A stretch of 64,000 bases of DNA from Solimonas_A sp052035235 (GCA_052035235.1 JBPOHT010000033.1:1-64000), one strand, 5' to 3'. Counted from the first letter of the stretch, positions 1-10,424 are shown. Notes: generated by a model from the sequence alone, not told the origin. Numbers and translations: made by a program.

Positions 1-553
1 GGTCGTGCGCATGATCGTGCGCATGATCGTGCGCGTGGTCGTGTGCGTGGCCATGGCCGTGCGCGTGATCGCCATGCCCATGCCCGTGGGTTGTCGCGCC
101 GGGCTGATAGGCGCCGCCTTCGGGTTCGAAGGGCAGCAGCTCCTCGCGCACGATGAGGTGCATGCGGTCGAGCATGTCGGCCAACACGGGGTCCGGCTCG
201 AACTTCAGGTGGTCGGGCTGCAACTCCAGCGGCACATGCCGGTTGCCCAGGTGGTAGGCGGCCCGCAGCAGGTCGAAGGGCGTCCCGTGGGCCGGGCAGT
301 GGCGCACGACCATCACCGGCTGCGGGGCGGCCTCCACGCGCACGAGGCTGCCGTCCTCGGTGACCAGCACGTCGCTGCCGCGCACCACGCTGCCGCGGGG
401 CAGGAAGACGCCCAGGCGACGCCCGCTGCTGTCGACCGCCTCGAAGCGGCTGCGCTGGCGGACGTCCCAGTCCAGCGCGACGGTGGCCGCACGCTTGAGC
501 AGCACGGCGGCCAGTCCCTGGCCACGGGGAACGATCTTGGAGGCGGTCAGCAT
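1..553 (-). CDS. ureE: Urease accessory protein UreE (nickel chaperone), C-terminus cut by window edge
   Basis: UreE delivers Ni(II) to the urease apoprotein together with UreD, UreF and UreG. The ATG at 553 opens MLTASKIVPRGQG and 184 codons are visible without a stop. The two-domain UreE pattern is present: an N-terminal beta domain (LGVFLPRGSVVRGSDVLV), then a metal-binding domain with PAHGTPFDLLRAAYHLGNRH. A histidine-rich tail of HGHGHGDHAHGHGHAHD type continues to the window edge. The tail is encoded by a short DNA repeat, so its length may vary between strains. The gene is the last visible member of the urease unit and is 201 nt from ureC, a wider gap than elsewhere in the operon. ureF and ureG are expected further left. 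Confidence 0.93.
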   Translation of the reverse strand, partial: MLTASKIVPRGQGLAAVLLKRAATVALDWDVRQRSRFEAVDSSGRRLGVFLPRGSVVRGSDVLVTEDGSLVRVEAAPQPVMVVRHCPAHGTPFDLLRAAYHLGNRHVPLELQPDHLKFEPDPVLADMLDRMHLIVREELLPFEPEGGAYQPGATTHGHGHGDHAHGHGHAHDHAHDHAHDHAHD

Positions 554-754
554 GGCGCGAAGTCTCTCGAGCGGGGGGTGGCGGGGCTTCCTGCAGGCCC
601 CGGAGGCCCTGCATTCTGACCGCAGGGCGGGCCACGGTCGCGGCGCGGCGCGCCCGGCGGCCAGCCCATGCATCGGGGTGGGGCGGCGGAGCGGTGCGAT
701 GCGCTGCAGCGCCGCGCTGTGCGGCGCTGGGGGCGACCGCACCCGCGGCCGGAA

Positions 755-2461
<1,707 letters not shown>

Positions 2462-2463
2462 GG

Positions 2464-2790
2464 TCAGTTGCTCCCCTGGGGTGCGTCCAGCGGCCCCGAC
2501 ACGCGGGCGTTGAAGCCGTAAACGATGCGGTCGCCGGCCAGTGCCACCAGTTCGACCGTGCGCCCCTGGCCGGGCTCGAAGCGCACCGCCGTGCCGGCCG
2601 CGATGTTGAGGCGGAAGCCGCGGGCGGCGGCGCGGTCGAACTCCAGCGCGTCGTTGGTCTCGTGGAAGTGGTAGTGCGATCCGACCTGCACGGGGCGGTC
2701 GCCGGTATTGGTCACCATGAGGCGAAGGGTCGGGCGGCCGACGTTGAGTTCGATGTCGCCTTCGGATGCCAGCAGTTCTCCGGGGGTCAT
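2464..2790 (-). CDS. ureB: Urease subunit beta
   Basis: Small structural subunit of urease; it packs on UreA and UreC in the (ABC)3 assembly. The 108 residues begin MTPGELLASEGDIELN and contain the family signature VGSHYHFHETNDALEFDR and GFRLNIAAGTAVRFEPG. The gene starts 10 nt after the ureA stop and ends 2 nt before ureC. It is a separate gene rather than a fused ureAB gene as in Helicobacter. Confidence 0.97.
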   Translation of the reverse strand: MTPGELLASEGDIELNVGRPTLRLMVTNTGDRPVQVGSHYHFHETNDALEFDRAAARGFRLNIAAGTAVRFEPGQGRTVELVALAGDRIVYGFNARVSGPLDAPQGSN

Positions 2791-2800
2791 GTATTTGTTC

Positions 2801-3103
2801 TCAGACGATGGGGTCGTGGATGGTCACCAGCTTGGTGCCGTCCGGGAAGGTCGCTTCGATCTGGATGTCCGGGATCATCTCGGCGACCCCGTCCATCACG
2901 TCTTCGCGCTTGAGCAGGCTGCGGCCGTGGCGCATCAGCTCGGCGACGCTGCGGCCATCGCGCGCGCCCTCCATGATGTCGGCGGAGATCAGCGCCACGG
3001 CTTCCGGGTAGTTCAGCTTGAGGCCGCGGGCGCGGCGGCGCTCGGCCAGCAGCGCGGCGGTGAAGATCAGCAGCTTGTCCTTCTCGCGTGGGGTCAGTTC
3101 CAT
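2801..3103 (-). CDS. ureA: Urease subunit gamma
   Basis: Small subunit of urease, 100 residues, the normal length for separate UreA. Family motifs are MELTPREKDKLLIFTAALLAERR, seen in the first residues, then LNYPEAVALISADIMEGARDG and a C-terminal EATFPDGTKLVTIHDPI. The start ATG (3103-3101) overlaps the ureD stop codon in an ATGA arrangement, so the start is well fixed and translation is coupled to ureD. Confidence 0.97.
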   Translation of the reverse strand: MELTPREKDKLLIFTAALLAERRRARGLKLNYPEAVALISADIMEGARDGRSVAELMRHGRSLLKREDVMDGVAEMIPDIQIEATFPDGTKLVTIHDPIV

Positions 3104-3981
3104 CAGGTGCTCCAGATTCTTGGCGTCTGCGCGGCGACGCCGAGCAGGGATGGCCGCAGCAGGGCCCAGGCCCGGGTCAGTGCCTCGCGCACCTGCTCCG
3201 CGCTGCTGCCCAGGACGCGGACCAGCAGGGGGCCGTCGGGCAGGGAGGTAACGCCGGCGATCACGCCGTCCTGTGCGACTGCGGCGCGGCACTGGTCGAT
3301 CAGCGATTCGTCCGGCGTGAAACCGGTGGCCCACAGCAGGCCGCTGACGTGGTGGCCGTTCCAGCCGACGACGGAGCGCAGCAGTTCGTCGTCGCCCGCG
3401 ATGCGGCTGCGCTCCAGCCACAGCGGCTGGCCGTCGCGGCGAATCTCGATGCGCTGCGACCAGCGGCCGGCCATGAAGCGCTCGTTGCGGGCCTGCCTGC
3501 CCAGCACGACGATGTCCCAGCCGCAGCAGCGGGCGTCGCCGCTGCAGTCCACCGTCAGGGTCTGCTCGGCGACGGCCTGGTCGAAGACGATGGCCTCCTG
3601 CGGCAGCCATTCAAGCGCGGCGCCTGGGGCGATCTGCAGGACGACGTCCTGGCGCGCGATGTCGCCGCCGGACTTGTACCACTTGCCCGCACCGGGCGTG
3701 GTCAGCAGGGCATGTGCTCCGGGCTCGACACTGAGCTGGATGGAGAGCTGGTCGCCGCCGGCGATGCCGCCCGGGGGATGCAGCAGCAGCAACTGCGCAA
3801 GCTGGCCGCCCTGCGGATAGAGGACCTTCTGGATCCGCAGCGGGCCGGCGTGCTCGCAGTCGCGCAGGCGGCTGCGGCCATCCTGCGAGTCGACCTGCAT
3901 GCGGATGCGCGCGTGCCAGGCACGGCGCTGCGCGTACGGCCGCCCCACGACCACTACCGGGCTTGTCGCGGTGCTCGTCAT
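3103..3981 (-). CDS. ureD: Urease accessory protein UreD
   Basis: UreD (UreH) scaffolds the UreDFG complex that activates apo-urease. The protein from ATG 3981 has 292 residues, normal for the family. Recognisable segments include GGQLAQLLLLHPPGGIAGGD, LTTPGAGKWYKS, and a C-terminal LVRVLGSSAEQVREAL. The reading frame stays open upstream to 4575, but that part lies over hupE in another frame and the homology begins at MTSTATSPVVVVGRPYAQRRAWHA. The start lies 20 nt after the hupE stop. Confidence 0.95.
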   Translation of the reverse strand: MTSTATSPVVVVGRPYAQRRAWHARIRMQVDSQDGRSRLRDCEHAGPLRIQKVLYPQGGQLAQLLLLHPPGGIAGGDQLSIQLSVEPGAHALLTTPGAGKWYKSGGDIARQDVVLQIAPGAALEWLPQEAIVFDQAVAEQTLTVDCSGDARCCGWDIVVLGRQARNERFMAGRWSQRIEIRRDGQPLWLERSRIAGDDELLRSVVGWNGHHVSGLLWATGFTPDESLIDQCRAAVAQDGVIAGVTSLPDGPLLVRVLGSSAEQVREALTRAWALLRPSLLGVAAQTPRIWST

Positions 3982-4001
3982 GGCATCAGCCCTCGCGATG
4001 C

Positions 4002-4640
4002 TCAGATGCCGGCCAGCAGGCCGCAGCCGACCGCGGCCAGGCCGATGCCGCTGACGCGCAGTCCCATGGCGGCACCCCGGTGGATGGCCAGGCTTGCCAG
4101 GGCGATGCCGCTGAGATGCAGCAGCGCGGTGGCCGACAGGAAGCCGGCGAAGAAGGCTTGCCGCGGCGCATCGGCCGGAATCTCGGCACCATGGGCCCAG
4201 CCATGGGCCAGGCCCATGGCCAGGACCAGGGTGACGCTCACGCCGAGGGGCAGCCTGCGGGCCGCCGCGAGCAAGGCGCCCAGCGCGATCAGCGAGGCGG
4301 CGATCAGGGCTTCCACCAGGCCGCTGCCGCCGATGCGCTCGCCGGCCGTGGCGCCCACGGCAACCGCGAGCACGAACAGGGCCGGAAGCGTCAGCAGCGA
4401 GGCCCATGTCCTGGGCGTGCTCGCGCCGTCGGGGCTGCCCTGCATCTGGCGGGCCCACAGGCCGACGGCCAGCATCGCCAGCAGGTGATCGAGCCCGAGC
4501 CAGGGATGCAGGAAACCGTCGCGCAGGGCGAAGCCGGCGTGGCCCGGGTGGGCCTGGGCGATCACCGGGACGCACAGCAGCGCGAGCAGGGCGATACGGC
4601 GCAGCGATGGAGGAAGGGGGTTCACGAGACGGGGCTCCAT
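4002..4640 (-). CDS. ureJ: HupE/UreJ-family nickel permease
   Basis: Predicted inner-membrane nickel importer of the HupE/UreJ family, supplying the urease cofactor. The protein has 212 residues with a cleavable-looking signal (LALLCVPVIAQA), then the hallmark HPGHAGFALRDGFLHPWLGLDHLLAM, whose His/Asp residues are the family's metal-binding signature, and about six hydrophobic segments including GLAHGWAHGAEI. The start (ATG 4640) is 14 nt after the response-regulator stop, and the stop is 20 nt before ureD. It therefore links the two-component genes and urease genes into one transcription unit. Confidence 0.9.
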   Translation of the reverse strand: MEPRLVNPLPPSLRRIALLALLCVPVIAQAHPGHAGFALRDGFLHPWLGLDHLLAMLAVGLWARQMQGSPDGASTPRTWASLLTLPALFVLAVAVGATAGERIGGSGLVEALIAASLIALGALLAAARRLPLGVSVTLVLAMGLAHGWAHGAEIPADAPRQAFFAGFLSATALLHLSGIALASLAIHRGAAMGLRVSGIGLAAVGCGLLAGI

Positions 4641-4654
4641 GGGGCTAAGAGGGG

Positions 4655-5572
4655 CTATTGATTGAGGATGCGTACGGCTCTGGCGGCGGCGGCCGCACGG
4701 TTCTCGACGCCGAGCTTTTCGAAGACCGTTTCGAGGTGCTTGTTCACCGTGCGGTGACTGATGCCGAGGATCTCGCTGATCTCGCGGTTGGCCTTGCCTC
4801 GGCTGATCCACACCAGGACGTCGGCCTCGCGGGCGGTGAGCGACAGGGCGTCCTGCAGCGTCCGCTCCTCGCGGCCGGGGCTGACATCGGCGAGGCGGAA
4901 CAGGAATTCCGAGGGGCCGGTGGTGCCGATGTAGGAGAACTCCAGGCGGCGGCCCTCGGCCTCGACGAAGGCGCTGTCCTGGGCGTCGGCGCCCTGCTGG
5001 CGCAACTGGCGCAGGCGTTCGGCGACCGACGGCGGCAGGCCGTGGCCTTCGCTGCTGGAGAACAGCTCGGACAGCAGTTGCGCGGCGCGCGGGGTGCACC
5101 ACTGCAGCTCGCCCTGCTGGTCGGTGGACAGCAGGAAGCGGCCGGTGGCATCCAGGGCGGCCCGGGTGCCGTGGGCGAGGCGCGCATTGGCCAGGTGCAC
5201 GCGGATGCGCGCCAGCAGTTCGTCGACCACGATGGGCTTGGTGACGTAGTCGACGCCGCCGACCTCCAGGCCCTTGACCACATGCCAGCTCTCCGAGAGG
5301 CCGGTCATGAAGATCACCGGCACGTGTGCCAGCTGCTTGTCCTGCTTGAGGCGGCGGCAGGTTTCGAAGCCGTCGATGCCCGGCATCATCGCGTCCATCA
5401 GGATCAGGTCCGGGGTGATCTGGTCCACCAGCGCCAGCGCACTCATGCCGTCGGTGGCGACCAGCACGGTGACGCCGACCTGGTCGAGCGTGTCGGTGAG
5501 GAAGCTCAGGTTGCCCGGGGTGTCGTCGACCACCAGGACGATGTCGCGCCGCTTGGTGGCCGTGTCATGCAT
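4655..5572 (-). CDS. LuxR/NarL-type response regulator with central PAS-like region
   Basis: Predicted DNA-binding response regulator of 305 residues. An N-terminal receiver domain has the acidic pair VVDD (residues 15-17), the phosphoacceptor aspartate D60 in LILMDAMMPG and the lysine in YVTKPI. A middle region of about 100 residues (from roughly 135) resembles a degenerate PAS domain. The C-terminal LuxR-type helix-turn-helix contains LTAREADVLVWISRGKANREI and ISHRTVNKHLETVFEKLGV. ATG 5572 overlaps the 3' end of the hybrid kinase gene by 8 nt, so the two are a cognate pair. Likely targets are the urease unit and the divergent porin-urt unit. Confidence 0.93.
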   Translation of the reverse strand: MHDTATKRRDIVLVVDDTPGNLSFLTDTLDQVGVTVLVATDGMSALALVDQITPDLILMDAMMPGIDGFETCRRLKQDKQLAHVPVIFMTGLSESWHVVKGLEVGGVDYVTKPIVVDELLARIRVHLANARLAHGTRAALDATGRFLLSTDQQGELQWCTPRAAQLLSELFSSSEGHGLPPSVAERLRQLRQQGADAQDSAFVEAEGRRLEFSYIGTTGPSEFLFRLADVSPGREERTLQDALSLTAREADVLVWISRGKANREISEILGISHRTVNKHLETVFEKLGVENRAAAAARAVRILNQ

Positions 5573-8500
5573 CGCGGGCCACCTCTTCGCGCACGCTGTC
5601 GAGCAGTTGCGCATAGCCCTTCATGTCGAAGCCGGCGACCAGGCTCAGCAGGCGCTGCGCGAAGGCCTCGCTCTCCGGCACCTGGGCCTGCATCTCCCGG
5701 AGCTTGGCCTCGATGCCGCGCACGTGGCCGATGCGACCGAGGCGCACCAGTTCGTCCACGAACTGGCGGGCCGACTGGGGCGGGTGTTCGTTGGCGGACA
5801 GGGCGATCAGCGGTTCGCGCTCCGGCTCCTCGCCCTCGTAGACCCAGCGCAGGCCCAGCAGCGTACCGATGCGCTCCAGCAGGCTGTCGACGTCGATCGG
5901 CTTGATCAGGAAGGCGTCGTGCACGGCATTGCCGTCGCCGCCCGGACTGTAGTCGTGGGCGTTGGCCGAGACCATCATGATCTTCGGCTGCGGCGCTTCC
6001 AGGGCCCGCAGGGTTTCGGCGACCTGCCAGCCGTTCATGCCGGGCATGGCGATGTCGAGCATGACCAGGTGCGGGTTGCATTCGCTGGCCAGCTCCAGGC
6101 CGCCGAGGCCGTCGCTGGCGGCGAACAGGTTGATGCCCAGCGGGCGCAGGATGCCTTCCATGAGGCCGCGATGGGCGGGATCGTCGTCGGCCATCAGCAC
6201 GGTCACGCGCGGGCCGAGATAGCCGACGATGCGGCGCCGCTCGGTGTTGACGCTGCCGGCCGCGGCCTGCGACAGGTACAGGCGCACCGAGAACAGGCTG
6301 CCCTGGCCGGGCGTGCTGCGCACGGCGATCTCGCCGCCCATGATCTGTACCAGGACCTTGGTGATGGTCAGGCCCAGGCCGACGCCGGGCACGCCCTCGA
6401 TGCCAGGCATGCTGCCGCGCTCGAAGGGCTTGAAGATGCTGTCCAGGTCCTCGGGACGGATGCCGATGCCGCTATCGCTGACTTCGAACTCGGCGACCTG
6501 GCTGGAGGGGTAGCGGACCGTCAGGCCCACGTGCCCGTCGCGGGTGTACTTGATGGCGTTGGACAGCAGGTTGATAAGGATCTGGCGCAGGCGCTTCTGG
6601 TCGGCGTTGACCGCGGCGGGCAACTGCTGAGGCCGTGTGTAGCGGAACTCGATGCCCTTGGCCGCGGCCTGCATGCGGAACATGTCGGCCATCTGGTCGA
6701 GGAATTCGGCGAACGGCACCTTGTCGCGGCTGAGACGCAGGATGCCGCTTTCGATCTTGGAGATGTCGAGCAGGCCGTCGACCAGGTTCGACAGGTGTCC
6801 GGCGCTGCGGCGGATGACCTGGATCGCGTTCTCTGGCCGGGCGGTGCCGCGCTCCAGCAGCTGCGCATAGCCGAGGATGGCGTTGAGCGGCGAGCGGATC
6901 TCGTGACTCATGCCGACGATGTAGCGGCTCTTGGCCTCGTTGGCGCTCTCGGCGAGCTCCTTGGCCTTCTGCAGTGCGGCGTCGGTCTTCTCGTGCGCCT
7001 CGATCTCGTCCATCAGCATCGTGGTCTGGTGCTGGGTTTCCTGTTCGGCGGCCTGGCGGCTGTGCTGGGCCAGCACCAGTAGCCAGGCCGATACGCCGGT
7101 GACCACCAGCAGCGTGAAGAACACGATCATCAGGGCGTGGCCGACCACCTCGGCGTCGCCGGGCGAGGCGGCGACGTACTGCAAGTAGATGAAGCCCAGC
7201 AGGGAGCCGACCACCAGGTTGAACAGCAGGAAGGTGCCGACGAACTGCCCGGTGCCGCCGTACTTGCCGCTGAGCCAGCGCTGCGGCAGGAAGCGCGACA
7301 GCAGCTGGGTGACCTGCTCGTTGAAGCGGCTGTTGGTCTTGCAGGTGTCGTGGCAGCGCGCGTCCAGGGTGCAGCAGAGCGAGCAGATCGGGCCGTTGTA
7401 GGCCGGGCACAGGGCCATGTCGTTGCGCTCGAAGCTGTTCTCGCAGATGGAGCAGAACTGCTCGGCGCGCGTGGAGAGGCCGTCCGGGCTGCGCGCGATG
7501 TAGTAGCGCCCGCCGGTCAGCCAGGCGATCAGCGGCGCCATCGCGAAGGCGACGAACAGACCCACGAAGGGGGAGAGCGCCTGCGCCATAGGACCCAGCG
7601 CACCGACGAAGGCGGTGGTCGAGACGATGATCGAGGCGGCCATGGCGCCGACGCCGACCGGGTTGATGTCGTACAGGTGGGCGCGCTTGAACTCGATGCC
7701 GGCGGGGCTCAGGCCCAGGCGCTTGTTGACGACCAGGTCGGCGGTCAGGGCGCCGATCCAGGCGACGGCGAAGTTGGCGTAGAGCACCAGCACGGTCTCG
7801 ATGACGCGCAGGATGCCGACCTGCATCAGCAGCAGGGCCAGCAGCACGTTGAACACCAGCCAGACCACGCGGCCCGGATGTGCATGGGTCAGGCGCGAGA
7901 AGAAGTTGGACCAGGCGATCGAGCCGGCGTAGGCATTGGTGACGTTGATCTTGAGCTGGCAGGTGATGACGAAGATGCCGGTCAGCACCAGGGCGACGAG
8001 GGGCGAGCCGATCATTTCGCGGAAGATGACGAAGAACATCTCCGCCGGCTCCGCCGCGCTGGACTCGCTGAGCCCATGGTTCAGCGCGAAGTAGGCCAGG
8101 AATGACCCGGCCATCAGCTTGATGCCGCCCATCAGGACCCAGCCCGGGCCGGTGGTCAGCAGCGCGGTCCACCAGCGCCAGCGGCCGATCTTCTGGCTGT
8201 CCGGCAGGAAGCGCAGGTAGTCCGCCTGTTCGCCGATCTGCGGCAGCAGCGACAGCAGGGTGGAGGCGCAGATCGCCAGGTACATGGGGTCGAGGCTGCC
8301 GTCCGCGGCGCCCTGGCGGCCCGGGAAGTGCGTCCAGCCCGCCATCTGCTGGCTGCCGGACAGCAGCAGGAACACGAAGGGCGCGAACTGCAGGATCAGC
8401 CAGACCGGCTGGGTGGCCAGCTGCACGCGGCTGATCATGCGGATGCCGTAGATGGCGATGGGGATCACCAGCAGGGCGCTGATGATGTGGCCCAGCCACA

Positions 8501-9068
8501 GCGGAATGTCGAACAGCAGGTGCAGGGCGCCGGACATGATGCTGGCCTCGATTGCCAGCAGCAGGAAGGTGAACGAGGCATAGATCAGCGAGGTGATCGT
8601 GGAGCCCATGTAGCCGAAGCCGGCACCGCGGGTCAGCAGGTCGATGTCCAGGCCATGGCGGGCGGCGTAGCGGGCGATGGGCAGGCCGATGAAGAACATC
8701 AGCGCACAGACCAGGGCGATGGCGGTGGCGGCGTTGGCGAAGCCGTAGGCCAGGGTCAGGGTGGCGCCGATCGCCTCGCAGGCCAGGAAGGAGATGGCGC
8801 CGAAGGCGGTGTTGGCGACGCGGAACGAGGAGTACTTGCGTGCCTTCTCGGCCGTATAGCGCAGCGCGTAGTCCTCCAGTGTCTGGCTGCCTACCCATTT
8901 GTTGTACTGCCGGCGCTCGCGAACGATGCGCTGGCGGCTGCGCGCGGGCGGCGCCGGCTGCGGCTGCAGCGCCACCGTCACGGCAGGGCCCTGCGGCCTG
9001 CCGTGGCGCTGCCGCTGCCTGTCCTCGAGTCCGTCCGGGCCATCTTCCTGCTTGTCCTCTCCACGCAC
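5565..9068 (-). CDS. NCS1-permease / hybrid histidine kinase fusion sensor
   Basis: Membrane sensor of 1167 residues. An N-terminal NCS1-like transporter domain (about residues 50-535, some 12 hydrophobic segments) has NCS1-type motifs such as GLDIDLLTRGAGFG and NAYAGSIAWSNFFSR. A cysteine cluster follows (residues 539-577, CSIC...CSLCC...CHDTC). Two more membrane segments come next, then a DHp domain with phosphoacceptor His722 in GMSHEIRSPLNAILGY, a HATPase domain (NLLSNAIKYT, DSGIGI, GVGLGLTI) and a receiver domain with Asp1005 in LVMLDIAMPGMNGW. A C-terminal segment of about 70 residues may be an Hpt-like or helical module. The layout recalls CbrA, which has an SSS transporter instead. 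The gene heads the urease operon and lies back to back with the urea importer. The ligand is unknown. Confidence 0.92.
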   Translation of the reverse strand: MRGEDKQEDGPDGLEDRQRQRHGRPQGPAVTVALQPQPAPPARSRQRIVRERRQYNKWVGSQTLEDYALRYTAEKARKYSSFRVANTAFGAISFLACEAIGATLTLAYGFANAATAIALVCALMFFIGLPIARYAARHGLDIDLLTRGAGFGYMGSTITSLIYASFTFLLLAIEASIMSGALHLLFDIPLWLGHIISALLVIPIAIYGIRMISRVQLATQPVWLILQFAPFVFLLLSGSQQMAGWTHFPGRQGAADGSLDPMYLAICASTLLSLLPQIGEQADYLRFLPDSQKIGRWRWWTALLTTGPGWVLMGGIKLMAGSFLAYFALNHGLSESSAAEPAEMFFVIFREMIGSPLVALVLTGIFVITCQLKINVTNAYAGSIAWSNFFSRLTHAHPGRVVWLVFNVLLALLLMQVGILRVIETVLVLYANFAVAWIGALTADLVVNKRLGLSPAGIEFKRAHLYDINPVGVGAMAASIIVSTTAFVGALGPMAQALSPFVGLFVAFAMAPLIAWLTGGRYYIARSPDGLSTRAEQFCSICENSFERNDMALCPAYNGPICSLCCTLDARCHDTCKTNSRFNEQVTQLLSRFLPQRWLSGKYGGTGQFVGTFLLFNLVVGSLLGFIYLQYVAASPGDAEVVGHALMIVFFTLLVVTGVSAWLLVLAQHSRQAAEQETQHQTTMLMDEIEAHEKTDAALQKAKELAESANEAKSRYIVGMSHEIRSPLNAILGYAQLLERGTARPENAIQVIRRSAGHLSNLVDGLLDISKIESGILRLSRDKVPFAEFLDQMADMFRMQAAAKGIEFRYTRPQQLPAAVNADQKRLRQILINLLSNAIKYTRDGHVGLTVRYPSSQVAEFEVSDSGIGIRPEDLDSIFKPFERGSMPGIEGVPGVGLGLTITKVLVQIMGGEIAVRSTPGQGSLFSVRLYLSQAAAGSVNTERRRIVGYLGPRVTVLMADDDPAHRGLMEGILRPLGINLFAASDGLGGLELASECNPHLVMLDIAMPGMNGWQVAETLRALEAPQPKIMMVSANAHDYSPGGDGNAVHDAFLIKPIDVDSLLERIGTLLGLRWVYEGEEPEREPLIALSANEHPPQSARQFVDELVRLGRIGHVRGIEAKLREMQAQVPESEAFAQRLLSLVAGFDMKGYAQLLDSVREEVARDA

Positions 9069-9103
9069 GATCGAATGATGCCGGGGCGCCTGGGCTTTGC
9101 ATC

Positions 9104-9140
9104 TACGTCAAATACCCCACCCCCTTACGCCAATTACCCC
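9104..9140. promoter_or_regulatory. Direct repeat in the divergent kinase/porin control region
   Basis: Two 15-nt copies, TACGTCAAATACCCC (9104-9118) and TACGCCAATTACCCC (9126-9140), match at 13 of 15 positions and are spaced 22 bp start to start, close to two helical turns on one DNA face. They sit between the sensor-kinase gene and the porin-urt operon, 179 nt upstream of the porin start. NarL/LuxR-type regulators often bind tandem sites of this style, so the adjacent response regulator is the natural candidate. That assignment is inference. Confidence 0.5.
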
Positions 9141-9318
9141 ATACCGGCCTTCCGACCCGCCGCCTAGCCTGTTCTGGCAGAGGGAGAGGGGCCGCCAACA
9201 GGGGGGCGCGGGGTCGGCGAAGCAAGAAGGATGCCGATACCCGGCCAATGCCTGCCCCCTCCATCGGAATTTCTCGGGCTCGAGCCCATTGACGGATGCA
9301 CTTACAGGGAGATGGAAC

Positions 9319-10341
9319 GTGAGTAAGAAGGACATGGCAAAGGGGCGCATGAACAGGATCGGCAAGCTCTCGCGCTGGGCATCGGCGCTGATGGCCGCTG
9401 GCGCGATGGGCGCCATTCCCGTGGCGCATGCCGAGATCGAGTTGGGCAAGGGCATCAGCATTACCGGATTCCTGGACATGTCGTACTCGTCCGTCAGTCC
9501 GGACGCCGGCTCCAGCACGGAAAGCGTCGGCATCGACCAGTTCGAGATCGACTTCAAGTACGCCGGTTCAGACGGCGTTTCCGCCCAGGTCGACATCGAA
9601 TACGGCGAGGGCTTCGACGGCAGCGACGACGAGACCTTCGTCGAGCAGGCGTTCATCACCAAGGCCTTCACCGAGCAGTTCAGCATGAAGGCCGGCCGCT
9701 TCCTGAGCTACAGCGGCTGGGAAACCGAGGAGCCCACCGGCCTGTACCAGTACAGCGGCACGGGCTATGCCAAGTATTTCTACGGCTTTTACCAGAACGG
9801 CCTGTCGGCCTACTACAACGGCGGCAAGTTTGCCGTGATGGGCTCCGCCGTCACCAGCGCGTTCAATCCGAACGACCGCAACAGCGTCGACGGCGTCGAC
9901 GACAAGATGGGTTATGAGTTCGGCGTGGCCCTGATGCCCATCGAAGGCCTGACCGCGAAGGCGTTCTACATCATGGACAAGGACACCGACACGGACATCA
10001 TCAATGTCTGGGCGTCCTACGTGACCTCGGGCTTCACCTTTGCGGCTGAGTACAACACGGTGGAGTACGGCTCTTCCAGCGCCGTGGTCGATGGCGATGG
10101 CGACGGCTACCTGCTGATGGCCAACTACGCCACGGGCCCCTACGGCGTCACGCTGCGCTACCACGACTTCGAGATCAAGAACGCCGCTGGCGGCACGGTC
10201 GACGACGGCAGCGCCATCACCCTGTCGCCCAGCTACAAGGTCGGCGAAAACCTGCTGCTGGTGCTCGAGTACCGCATGGACAAGTCCGACACCAACGGCG
10301 ATTCGGACGCGTTCGCGCTCGAAGCCCTGTTCACGTTCTGA
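9319..10341 (+). CDS. Outer-membrane beta-barrel porin of the urea-uptake operon
   Basis: Predicted porin of about 340 residues that would let small amides cross the outer membrane. The chosen start is GTG 9319, preceded by AGGGA at 9306-9310; ATGs at 9334 and 9349 are alternatives. The signal peptide has a long basic front, a hydrophobic core (ALMAAGAMGAIPVA) and cleaves after AHA near residue 38. The mature part is alternating polar/aromatic beta strands (GITGFLDMSYSS-like, YFYGFYQNGLSAYYNGG) and ends in phenylalanine (ALEALFTF), as expected for BAM-dependent insertion. It lies 83 nt upstream of urtA. An FmdC-like amide/urea porin role is inferred from this position. Confidence 0.85.
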   Translation: MSKKDMAKGRMNRIGKLSRWASALMAAGAMGAIPVAHAEIELGKGISITGFLDMSYSSVSPDAGSSTESVGIDQFEIDFKYAGSDGVSAQVDIEYGEGFDGSDDETFVEQAFITKAFTEQFSMKAGRFLSYSGWETEEPTGLYQYSGTGYAKYFYGFYQNGLSAYYNGGKFAVMGSAVTSAFNPNDRNSVDGVDDKMGYEFGVALMPIEGLTAKAFYIMDKDTDTDIINVWASYVTSGFTFAAEYNTVEYGSSSAVVDGDGDGYLLMANYATGPYGVTLRYHDFEIKNAAGGTVDDGSAITLSPSYKVGENLLLVLEYRMDKSDTNGDSDAFALEALFTF

Positions 10342-10364
10342 TCCGGCCTCCCCGGCGTCATCAC

Positions 10365-10394
10365 GCTGCGCCAGCCCTGACCGGCTGGCGCAGC
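10365..10394 (+). terminator. Perfect 12-bp hairpin between porin and urtA
   Basis: GCTGCGCCAGCC and its exact complement GGCTGGCGCAGC flank a 6-nt loop in the 83-nt porin-urtA gap. No T-run follows. It may be a partial terminator or an mRNA-processing/stability element that lets porin, urtA and the permease genes be expressed at different levels. Confidence 0.55.
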
Positions 10395-10424
10395 CAACCT
10401 CATACCAGAAATGGAGTCTCTTTC

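Noticed and set aside
554..754. A possible small gene between ureC and ureE
   Set aside because: No frame in the 201 nt shows a ribosome binding site with a plausible product; it reads as GC-rich spacer.
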